NCBI GenBank assembly: GCA_007131165.1
Contig: SLRB01000333.1
Span: forward strand, 1 to 35,022
Direction of reading: 5' to 3'
Length of the DNA: 35,022 nucleotides
Source of the DNA: Bacteroidales bacterium
GTDB taxonomy: Bacteria; Bacteroidota; Bacteroidia; Bacteroidales; PUMT01
The position numbers were made by a program, and so were the translations under genes. The notes below the pieces were generated by a model. It searched no databases. It was not told the DNA's origin and saw nothing but the letters and a program-made list of their open reading frames with translations. Positions 9,845 through 17,841 of the stretch are shown in pieces (the first letter of the stretch is position 1; every line of letters starts with the position of its first letter).

Positions 9845-10993
9845 TTACGTAACGTCCTGTTCTTTCCTGATAACAGAGTAAAGGTCTTCAATACCCCCTG
9901 CAAGCGATGCCCATGAATAATTGAGCTTATCCTTTCTTATATTTGATATAAATTCGCCTGCACGATTATTGTCAAAAAAATCGGCGATTGCCGCAGCGAT
10001 CTCATCAGGATCCTTTTCACATACATAGCCTACTCTTCCGTGTTTCACAACATCCCTTAGTCCGCCGACATTGGTTACGAGCATGGGTTTGTCAAAATTA
10101 TATGCTATCTGGGTAACACCGCTTTGAGTAGCTGAATGATAGGGTAATACCACCAGATCGGCTGCTGCAAAGTACCATGCAACCTCTTCTTTGGGTACAA
10201 AGCTGTTTGTAAACATTATCCTTTTCTCCAGGCCCAGCTTTTCTACCATATCAAGATACCTGCCTTCGTCCTCATAGAACTCACCCGCAACAAGGAGCTT
10301 TAAATCAAGATGGGCAAGGCGGCGGTTTACCAGTGTTTCAAGCAGAAGGTCCAAGCCCTTGTAACTTCTTATTATCCCAAAAAACAACAGGTGTCTGGAG
10401 TCAGGCTCGAGTCCCAGGTTATCGCATGCAAACTGTCTTGTAACAGGTTCGCCGAATATATCATAGACCGGATGAGGAACCTGAACAACAGGTTTTTTCA
10501 CCCCTGTTTTTTCAAGATCGTTAAGTACAGTGGATGACATGGTTATAAATCCGTCACATGAGCGAAGGAAGTATCTGTTAAGCCTTTTCCCGGCAGGCAT
10601 CCCTTCGTGTGGTTCGATATTGTGCAGCAAACCGGCAACAGGCACATCAATTTTACGCTTTACGGCCCGGATTATCCGTCCAAGGGCCGGGGCAAAAAAT
10701 GGCATCCAGTAATGGACCACTATCAGATCGGGCAACATGGATGCAATCTCGCCTGCTGACCTCGCCCACGTAAAAGGATTTACCGAGTTAATTAGTTTTC
10801 TTGACCTTGATCGGGTATGTGGAGCACCTCTTTCATATTGTGACCTGCCCGGAAAAAGTATCGAAGGGTACTGCAATGAATAATTTATGATATGGGGATC
10901 ATGGCTAATATCCAGTGCGGCATACAGAGAGTCATTGAAATTGGCAATCCCGCCACGGTAAGGTGATGCAGGTCCGACAAGAAGTATCTTCAA
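9845..10993 (-). CDS. Glycosyltransferase, GT4-like (group 1)
   Basis: LLFFGIIRSYKGLDLLLE and ADLVVLPYHSATQSGVTQIAYNFDKPMLVTNVGGL motifs. Confidence 0.9.
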   Translation of the reverse strand: MKILLVGPASPYRGGIANFNDSLYAALDISHDPHIINYSLQYPSILFPGRSQYERGAPHTRSRSRKLINSVNPFTWARSAGEIASMLPDLIVVHYWMPFFAPALGRIIRAVKRKIDVPVAGLLHNIEPHEGMPAGKRLNRYFLRSCDGFITMSSTVLNDLEKTGVKKPVVQVPHPVYDIFGEPVTRQFACDNLGLEPDSRHLLFFGIIRSYKGLDLLLETLVNRRLAHLDLKLLVAGEFYEDEGRYLDMVEKLGLEKRIMFTNSFVPKEEVAWYFAAADLVVLPYHSATQSGVTQIAYNFDKPMLVTNVGGLRDVVKHGRVGYVCEKDPDEIAAAIADFFDNNRAGEFISNIRKDKLNYSWASLAGGIEDLYSVIRKEQDVT

Positions 10994-10996
10994 GAT

Positions 10997-11950
10997 CTAA
11001 ACATTTATCCTGTTTTCAATTTCATAGGAATTCCTGAATGGCGAATTCCGCGCTATCATTTCACCAATAAAACCCGATAAAAAAAGTTGGGTTCCAAGTA
11101 TCATCGCGGTAAGGGAAAGGTAAAAATATGGACTATCGGTAACAAGTGCAGTCCGTATCCCCTTACTTATATGTATCAGTTTCGTGCTGCCCAGGTAAAC
11201 CGCAGCAATAAACCCGACTAAAAACATCAGTGTCCCAAGCGTGCCAAACAGGTGCATGGGCCTCTTTCCGAACCTTGATACAAATGACAGTGACAAAAGG
11301 TCGAGAAAACCCTTGATAAACCTTTCCATACCGAATTTGGTAGTCCCGTATTTTCTTGCATGATGTCTTACCACCTTTTCGCCAATTCTGGTATACCCGG
11401 CATCCTTCACGATCATCGGAATATAGCGGTGCATCTCTCCGTAAACCTCAATATTTTTCACCACCTCGTTACGATATGCCTTCAGTCCGCAATTAAAATC
11501 ATGGAGCCTGATACCGGTCACCACCCTTGCTGTGAGATTGAAAAACAGGCTTGGTATCCTTTTCCCGGGAGGGTCGTACCTTTTCCTTTTCCAACCCGAA
11601 ACCATATCGAAGCCCTCTTCCGACACCAAACGGTAAAGTTCGGGAATCTCACCCGGATCATCCTGCATGTCGGCATCCATAGTTACAACTACCCTGCCCT
11701 TTGCAATACCGAAACCCGAATAGAGGGCGGCAGACTTTCCGTAATTGCGCCGAAACCTCAATGCCCTGACGGACTTGTTTCTGGAAGCAATATTTTCAAC
11801 TACTGACCAGGAACCGTCGCTACTTCCGTCATCAACCAGAATAATTTCAAAAGAGAGGGAATTTTTATCCATCTCATCTGTGATCCATTCTACAAGCTCC
11901 GGTAGTGATTCCTTTTCATTATAAAGTGGTATGACAACAGAAACATCCAT
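10997..11950 (-). CDS. Glycosyltransferase family 2 (DPM/GtrB-like)
   Basis: VSVVIPLYNEKESLPEL, VDDGSSDGSW, DADMQDDPGEIPE; two C-terminal TM segments. Confidence 0.93.
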   Translation of the reverse strand: MDVSVVIPLYNEKESLPELVEWITDEMDKNSLSFEIILVDDGSSDGSWSVVENIASRNKSVRALRFRRNYGKSAALYSGFGIAKGRVVVTMDADMQDDPGEIPELYRLVSEEGFDMVSGWKRKRYDPPGKRIPSLFFNLTARVVTGIRLHDFNCGLKAYRNEVVKNIEVYGEMHRYIPMIVKDAGYTRIGEKVVRHHARKYGTTKFGMERFIKGFLDLLSLSFVSRFGKRPMHLFGTLGTLMFLVGFIAAVYLGSTKLIHISKGIRTALVTDSPYFYLSLTAMILGTQLFLSGFIGEMIARNSPFRNSYEIENRINV

Positions 11951-11969
11951 AAATTATTAATAGTAAATA

Positions 11970-12506
11970 CTATACAGCATCCGATTCAAATGGGTCAGCT
12001 TCTCTCTTGATAAATATAGAGATAATCAAAGAAAAGATAAATCCGGTAAATGCACTACCCAGTACTCCAAATACAGCCATCATAACAGGATTTGTAAACC
12101 TTTTTGCCATATTCATAGCCATCTCTATCTGACTGTCGGTCATCCCGGCCTCATAATAGGCTTCCTCCATCATAAGGTAAGTTTTCTCCATCAGGCCGGG
12201 GTCAATCACAGTATAAAGCAGATATGTAAAAAATGCTGTAATGAATCCGGCAAATACCGAAGTAAGCGTCCCAACTCCCAGGGCACGCCCGTAGCTTATG
12301 TAACCGTCCTGCTCCTTATCCCTGAATGTCTTTGTGGCCAAAACAATACCAACAATCATAATAACATAGGAAACCAGTCCGAGCCCCGTATGTGCGGTCA
12401 TATCGATCATCCAAAGCAGCAGGCTGTAAATGATAAGCGCCAAACCGAGCATGGCACCATAGTTCATAGTACTTTTAAGGAGTGATGTCTTTTTTTTATC
12501 TTCCAT
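11970..12506 (-). CDS. DUF4199-like membrane protein
   Basis: Four predicted TMs, TFRDKEQDGYISYGRALGVGTLTSVFAGFITAFFTYL pattern. Confidence 0.75.
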   Translation of the reverse strand: MEDKKKTSLLKSTMNYGAMLGLALIIYSLLLWMIDMTAHTGLGLVSYVIMIVGIVLATKTFRDKEQDGYISYGRALGVGTLTSVFAGFITAFFTYLLYTVIDPGLMEKTYLMMEEAYYEAGMTDSQIEMAMNMAKRFTNPVMMAVFGVLGSAFTGFIFSLIISIFIKREADPFESDAV

Positions 12507-12552
12507 GATTTTAAAAATTTAAATGTTGATTATGAAGTGCCTGTATTTTCTT

Positions 12553-12683
12553 ATGAAAGCCCCATGTGCTAAATCACACAAAAAGAAATGTATAAAGCAT
12601 GGGCGTTTGACTTCGTCGATCTCACATGCGATATAATTAACATTTTGCAAAAATGATCAGATGTGACATTCATACGTTTGAAT
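12553..12683 (+). repeat. Modular intergenic repeat, copy 3 (head + insert B, tail missing)
   Basis: TGAAAGCCCCATGTGC...CATGGGCGTTTGACTTCGTCGATCTCACATGC...ATGTGACATTCAT matches copy 1 through the insert; tail absent. Confidence 0.85.
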
Positions 12684-12857
12684 AACCTGGTATAATTTCC
12701 ATGCAAAACATAATTCATTGATTATTAATTTTATTAACCTGATTTGCACGTATGAGTAAGCCGGGACAGGCCGGAACACCGGTATCATCTATATTTGCTA
12801 CACCCTGCATGCATGAAGCAAATATATTGGTTTTTTCATTTATAGAGATGGAATAAA

Positions 12858-12888
12858 TTGTAAAAAAACCGATGTTTTACTATCTTTG
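12858..12888 (+). promoter_or_regulatory. SRP RNA promoter (TTG - N20 - TATCTTTG)
   Basis: TTG 12858-12860, TATCTTTG 12881-12888, just upstream of the SRP RNA 5' end at about 12891. Confidence 0.65.
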
Positions 12889-12890
12889 CA

Positions 12891-12990
12891 GTGGGTAAGT
12901 CTTATACGGCCAGCTCCCGTTGAACTCCCCCAGGTCCGGAAGGAAGCAAGGGTAGACGGTTGTAGCGGCGCGATATAAGTAGCTTACCCA
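12891..12990 (+). ncRNA. ffs: Signal recognition particle RNA, small bacterial type (4.5S)
   Basis: Conserved CCAGGTCCGGAAGGAAGCAAGGGTAG core; ends pair (GTGGGTAAGT / AGCTTACCCA); followed by T-run. Confidence 0.93.
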
Positions 12991-13023
12991 TTTTTTATTC
13001 ATACAGCGCAGAATACTTCTCAA

Positions 13024-13164
13024 TGAAACCCGCATCAGCCTTCGGCAGACAAAATAACATGAACAAACCATGCGGGTTCCATGGGATTGAAAAGCAAAAT
13101 AGCCTAACCTCGAATCAGTAACATATTGTAAAATAAATTGATAACTATACTTTATACGAATGAA
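13024..13164 (+). repeat. Modular intergenic repeat, copy 4 (variant head + tail C)
   Basis: Head AACCCGCAT...ATGCGGGTT with a different but still complementary stem; tail GATTGAAAAGCAAAATAGCC...ACGAATGAA identical to copies 1 and 2. Confidence 0.9.
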
Positions 13165-13230
13165 ATGCCTGTTAACAAAATTGCCAAAACTTTGTAAGTT
13201 TACACCAAAAACAAATAAAAACTATATAAT

Positions 13231-13887
13231 ATGAAGTTCTTTCTTGACACAGCCAACCTTGATCAGATTAAAACCGCCGGGGAAATGGGCATTATAGATG
13301 GTGTTACGACAAACCCGTCATTGATGGCAAAAGAGGGCATAACCGGCAATGAGAACATACTTGAGCACTATGTAAATATATGCAGAATAGTTGACGGCGA
13401 TGTAAGCGCCGAAGTCATATCAACAGAATCTGAAGGTATGGTTGAAGAGGGTGAAAAACTTGCATCCCTGCATGAACAGATAGTTGTTAAGGTTCCTGTT
13501 ATCCCTGAAGGGATCAAAGCCATCAAATACCTCACTAAAAAAGGAATCAGGACCAATTGCACCCTGATATTCAATGCAGGGCAGGCATTGCTTGCTGCCA
13601 AGGCCGGAGCTGCCTATGTCTCACCATTTATTGGCAGGTTGGATGATATAGGGCAGGATGGAATGGAACTGATCCACCAGATAGTACACATTTTTGATAT
13701 TTACGGGCTGGAAACAGAAATCATAGCGGCCTCGATAAGGAACACAAACCATATTTTAAGGTGCATGGAAGCTGGAGCCCATGTGGCTACCTGTCCCCTT
13801 GACGCCATAACAGGCCTTCTTAATCATCCGCTTACCAGTGCGGGGCTGGAGAAGTTTCTTGCAGACCACAGGAAGCTGAATAAATGA
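13231..13887 (+). CDS. Transaldolase / fructose-6-phosphate aldolase family
   Basis: MKFFLDTANLDQIKTAGEMGIIDGVTTNPSLMAKEG; EIIAASIRNTNHI motif. Confidence 0.94.
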   Translation: MKFFLDTANLDQIKTAGEMGIIDGVTTNPSLMAKEGITGNENILEHYVNICRIVDGDVSAEVISTESEGMVEEGEKLASLHEQIVVKVPVIPEGIKAIKYLTKKGIRTNCTLIFNAGQALLAAKAGAAYVSPFIGRLDDIGQDGMELIHQIVHIFDIYGLETEIIAASIRNTNHILRCMEAGAHVATCPLDAITGLLNHPLTSAGLEKFLADHRKLNK

Positions 13888-14024
13888 AAGCCTGATGTGC
13901 CAAATCACACAAAAAGAAATGTACAAACCATGCGGGATTCCATGGATTGAATAATAAATTATCTGTATCATGAAATTGCAACATCTTGTTAAATAAATTG
14001 ATAAACATACCTTATACAAATAAA
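13885..14024 (+). repeat. Modular intergenic repeat, copy 5 (diverged, mosaic)
   Basis: 5' part resembles copy 3 (AAATCACACAAAAAGAAATGTA), 3' arm resembles copy 4 (AAACCATGCGGG), tail is a diverged C module (TTAAATAAATTGATAAACATACCTTATACAAAT). Begins at the upstream TGA stop. Confidence 0.8.
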
Positions 14025-14122
14025 CCACCCCGGGCAAAGCACCAGAGTATATTATGGTATTTTTTGCTTCCGGTACCGAAGGCCGGGGTATTTAAACCAA
14101 TACAAGAAAAAAACAACATGGT

Positions 14123-14743
14123 ATGAGCATGCTTCTGAAAATCCACCCAGAGAACCCAAGCGCGAGAGCGATAGGAAAGGTTGTCGACATCCTCAGGGAA
14201 GGAGGTGTTATCATTTACCCAACCGATACCGTATACGGGCTGGGCTGTGATATATACAACTCCAGGGCAGTTGAAAAGGTGGCAAGGATCAAGGGTGTTA
14301 AAATGAAGGCTGCAGATTTCTCCTTTATCTGTCACGATTTCTCACATCTTTCGGAATATACAAAGCCGATAGCAGGATCCTATTTCAAATTGCTCCGAAA
14401 AAACCTGCCGGGTCCTTTCACCTTCATTCTGCAGGCCAGCAATAATGTGCCGAAACTTTTCAAGAATAAGAAAAAGACAGTAGGTATAAGAATTCCTGAG
14501 AACAACATTATTCTTGAAATTGTAAGGCAGTTGGGCAGGCCGATACTCACTACCTCAATTCATGATGATGATGAGGTGATTGAGTATACAACCGATCCGG
14601 AACTTATCCACGAAAAGTTCAAACTTCTTGTTGATGTTATAATTGACGGCGGATACGGCAATAACATACCATCAACCGTGGTTGACTGTACAGACAGTGA
14701 ACCTCTTATAGTGCGTCAGGGGCTTGGAGACCTTAAACTGTGA
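14123..14743 (+). CDS. Sua5/YciO/YrdC/YwlC family (threonylcarbamoyl-AMP synthase-like)
   Basis: [55 protein letters not shown] motifs. Confidence 0.93.
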   Translation: MSMLLKIHPENPSARAIGKVVDILREGGVIIYPTDTVYGLGCDIYNSRAVEKVARIKGVKMKAADFSFICHDFSHLSEYTKPIAGSYFKLLRKNLPGPFTFILQASNNVPKLFKNKKKTVGIRIPENNIILEIVRQLGRPILTTSIHDDDEVIEYTTDPELIHEKFKLLVDVIIDGGYGNNIPSTVVDCTDSEPLIVRQGLGDLKL

Positions 14744-14896
14744 AGCCCTGATAAGCCTTTGGCTATCAAATATACATGAATGACACATCCGGTAAATAAT
14801 GCAAAAAGCGAACAACAGCGCATGTGAAATCGGCCGAAGATCAACAAACCACGGGGGTTCCACCGGAATTGAAAAGCAAACCATGCGGGTTCCATA
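14741..14896 (+). repeat. Degenerate/partial copy 6 of the modular repeat
   Basis: Starts TGAAGCCCTGAT at the upstream TGA; contains AACAAACCACGGGGGTTCCACCGGAATTGAAAAGCAAACCATGCGGGTTCCAT, two overlapping fragments similar to the copy 4 head/tail junction. Confidence 0.6.
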
Positions 14897-14965
14897 CCTT
14901 CAAGGTCATGACCGGCTGATAATAAGACCCTGTAACCTGGTTTGCACATTTTAAACGGAGCGGGA

Positions 14966-16414
14966 TCATTTTCTCCAGAATGCCGGCGAAAACAGGACCA
15001 GCACGGTAAACAGCTCCAGCCTGCCAAGCAGCATCAGCAACGAAAGGAACCACTTGCCGGCATCGGGAAAGTGGGCATAACTATCAACCGGTCCCACCAG
15101 GCCGGTACCCGGACCGATATTGCCCAGAGTGGCCGCGGCAGCGCCAAATGAGGTAGCCATATCATACCCCATCGATGATATCACGGCTACTGAAACGATC
15201 ATTACCAAAACATAGATGAACACAAAAGCAAGTACATTTCCGATTATTTGCTGGGGAATAGGGCGGTTATCAAGCTTTACGGGTATTATAGCAGACGGAT
15301 ATATAAGCCGCCTTATCTCGAGATAAGAATTTTTAATAACCAGCAGGACTCTTATGATCTTCACTCCTCCCCCGGTTGACCCGGCCGACCCGCCAAAGAA
15401 CATCATGACAAAGACCAGTATGGAAAGAACCGGCGCCCATTGGAGGTAGTCGGCTGTAACAAAGCCCGTAGTGGTAATTATAGATACTACCTGAAACAAA
15501 GCTGTCCTGAAAGCATATTCTGCAGACCCGTTTCCGGAAATGATTAATCCTACAGTGATTACCGCAGCAAAAAATGCAACCAGTCCGAGATAAAACCTGA
15601 ACTCTTCGTTCTTCCAGACCTTATCAAACCTCAGGTGCATGGCGAAATAAGAAAGGATAAAACTTGTGCCCGCCAGGAACATAAAAATAGTTATAACATA
15701 CTGGATATATGCAGAATCAAAGTGTGCTATGCTTGCCTGCTTAGTCGAATATCCGCCTGTTGCCATGGTAGTGAATGAATGGCAGACCGAATCAAATATG
15801 GTCATCCCACCCAGGTACAGCAGGACCATCTGTGCCAGGGTAAAGGCGATATAAATACCCCATAATCTTTGTGCGGTCTGCATGACGCGGGGATGTATCT
15901 TCTCCTTTGTAGGTCCGGGCACCTCGGCGACAAAAAGCTGCATGCCGCCAACTCCAAGAACCGGGAGGATTGCCAGAGACAAAACAATTATCCCCATACC
16001 ACCCATCCACTGGGTCATACTCCGCCAGAGCAGCACCCCTCCCGGAACAGCCTCGATATCTTCCAGTATTGTTGCACCTGTTGTGGTAAACCCGGATATA
16101 GTTTCAAAAAAAGCATCAGTAAAAGAGGGTGCAGTGCCACTCAGCCAGAAGGGAAGTGCACCCAACAAGGAGAAAAGTACCCATACCACACTAACTATTA
16201 CAAAGCCTTCTCTCTTACCTATAGATTTGTCAGCCCTCCGTGTCAATGACCAGAGAAAGATGCCGGAAGCAAACATTGCAACTGCAGTCATTACGAATGC
16301 TGCAAGGTCATCTCCACCATAATATGCAGCGACCGGTATGCAGGCCGAAACAAACAAACCTTCTATTATTACAAGGCGCCCAAGGATATTAGCCACCCTT
16401 TTAAAATTGATCAT
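14966..16414 (-). CDS. trkH: Potassium uptake protein TrkH family
   Basis: ISGFTTTGATIL, MGGMGIIVLS, TMATGGYST, FFGGSAGSTGGGVKIIR motifs. Confidence 0.95.
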   Translation of the reverse strand: MINFKRVANILGRLVIIEGLFVSACIPVAAYYGGDDLAAFVMTAVAMFASGIFLWSLTRRADKSIGKREGFVIVSVVWVLFSLLGALPFWLSGTAPSFTDAFFETISGFTTTGATILEDIEAVPGGVLLWRSMTQWMGGMGIIVLSLAILPVLGVGGMQLFVAEVPGPTKEKIHPRVMQTAQRLWGIYIAFTLAQMVLLYLGGMTIFDSVCHSFTTMATGGYSTKQASIAHFDSAYIQYVITIFMFLAGTSFILSYFAMHLRFDKVWKNEEFRFYLGLVAFFAAVITVGLIISGNGSAEYAFRTALFQVVSIITTTGFVTADYLQWAPVLSILVFVMMFFGGSAGSTGGGVKIIRVLLVIKNSYLEIRRLIYPSAIIPVKLDNRPIPQQIIGNVLAFVFIYVLVMIVSVAVISSMGYDMATSFGAAAATLGNIGPGTGLVGPVDSYAHFPDAGKWFLSLLMLLGRLELFTVLVLFSPAFWRK

Positions 16415-16416
16415 CT

Positions 16417-17757
16417 CTATTTAAAATACCTTCCAATTTTATAAATGGCAGAAGGAAGTGCGAAGACTATAACTGTATCACCAGGTTTCACCTGGGTATT
16501 GCCGTGGACTATAAAACTGGATCTCCCTCGTATAACCCCTCCTATTACAGCTTCACCCGGCAAATGAAGATTCTTTACTGCCTTCTTTGTTATAATGCTG
16601 CCGGGTTTAGCAACATATTCAAGAATTTCGGCATCTGTACCGGTCAGGCACTTTATTGACGACACCTCGTCATCCATGGTGTACCTGAATATCCTGCTGG
16701 CAGTACTGACCTTTTTGTTAATAATGGTATCAATGCCCATGTTTTCGGCAAGGGATATATAATCGAAATTTTCAACCTCGCATATTACCTTTCTTACACC
16801 AAGTTTTTTAGCCATCAGACTCGAAAGGATATTGGTTTCCGAGCTTCCGGTAACGGCGATGAAGGCATCCATACTGCCTATACCTGCTTCCTTCAAAAGA
16901 TCAAGATCCCTTCCATCCCCCTGTATTACCAGTGTGTCGTCAACATATCCGGTTATCAGGCGGCATTTTTCCTTGTCAATCTCAATTAACTTAATATTGC
17001 AGGAGTGTTCAAAATCCATTGCCGTCCTGATACCCGTACGGCTACCGCCGAGGATCATCATATTACGCACCCTGATATCCTCTTTACCTGAATACTTCAT
17101 TATATCATTTACACCTGCAGGGCTGGTTATTACGTAAACCAGGTCGTTTGGCAAAAACTGGTCACAGCCTCTCGGTATCAGAGTAACGCCGTTACGGGTA
17201 ATTGCTACGGCCCGGTATTCGAGCCTGGTGTTCTTTTTGGCAATTTCAATAAGTGATTTGCTGATAACAGGTGCATTATCCTCCAGCTTAATAACATACA
17301 TTGAAAGCTTCCCGCCGGCATAATCGACAAAATCGGTCGTTGAAGTCTTGTTAAGAAGAGTAATTATCTCCTTTGATACAATCCTTTCGGGATAAATAAG
17401 ATAGTCGATCCCCATTGATGAAAAATGTTCCTTGTTATGAGGAGAAAGAAATTCTGAGCTGTCAATGCGTGCAATTGTTTTTTTAGCACCAAGTCTTTTG
17501 GCAAGTAGTGCTGCGGTTATGTTTGTATCCTCCAGAGGGGCAACAGCTATAAACAGATTGCATTTTTTTATGCCGGCTTCACGCAGCACTTCAAAGGATG
17601 TAGCTGATCCAATGACAGTAAGCAGATCATAATTATGTTCTATATATCCTGTTTTCTCAGAATTGGTATCTATTACTACCACCTCATGCTTTTCATTGCT
17701 GAGCATTTTAGCAAGATGGGTACCCACCTCTCCGGCCCCTGCAACAATAATTCTCAT
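16417..17757 (-). CDS. trkA: Trk system potassium uptake protein TrkA (two RCK domains)
   Basis: MRIIVAGAGEVGTHLAKMLSNEKHEVVVID; second half MMILGGSRTGIRTA; paired with trkH. Confidence 0.95.
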   Translation of the reverse strand: MRIIVAGAGEVGTHLAKMLSNEKHEVVVIDTNSEKTGYIEHNYDLLTVIGSATSFEVLREAGIKKCNLFIAVAPLEDTNITAALLAKRLGAKKTIARIDSSEFLSPHNKEHFSSMGIDYLIYPERIVSKEIITLLNKTSTTDFVDYAGGKLSMYVIKLEDNAPVISKSLIEIAKKNTRLEYRAVAITRNGVTLIPRGCDQFLPNDLVYVITSPAGVNDIMKYSGKEDIRVRNMMILGGSRTGIRTAMDFEHSCNIKLIEIDKEKCRLITGYVDDTLVIQGDGRDLDLLKEAGIGSMDAFIAVTGSSETNILSSLMAKKLGVRKVICEVENFDYISLAENMGIDTIINKKVSTASRIFRYTMDDEVSSIKCLTGTDAEILEYVAKPGSIITKKAVKNLHLPGEAVIGGVIRGRSSFIVHGNTQVKPGDTVIVFALPSAIYKIGRYFK

Positions 17758-17841
17758 TTGAAGTTAGCTAAGTTGAAAACTCTGCAAATATAGTAACTTA
17801 ACATAATAACCTGATAGTATATACCCGAAACTTAAATTAGA

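Noticed and set aside
12752-12856. 34-aa ORF (MSKPGQAGTPVSSIFATPCMHEANILVFSFIEME) upstream of ffs
   Set aside because: No clear RBS or conserved feature, overlaps the inverted repeat and runs into the ffs promoter; probably chance.
13187-13201. AAACTT-TGT-AAGTTT inverted repeat before the aldolase gene
   Set aside because: Short AT-rich palindrome, likely chance or part of the promoter.
9151-14024. Integron attC-like cassette array (repeat after each stop codon, single genes between repeats)
   Set aside because: No convincing RYYYAAC/GTTRRRY core-site pair, no integrase in view, and the 'cassettes' are housekeeping genes including the SRP RNA.
3693-14896. CRISPR array
   Set aside because: Repeats are 130-200 bp, widely and irregularly spaced by whole genes, with no spacers or cas genes.
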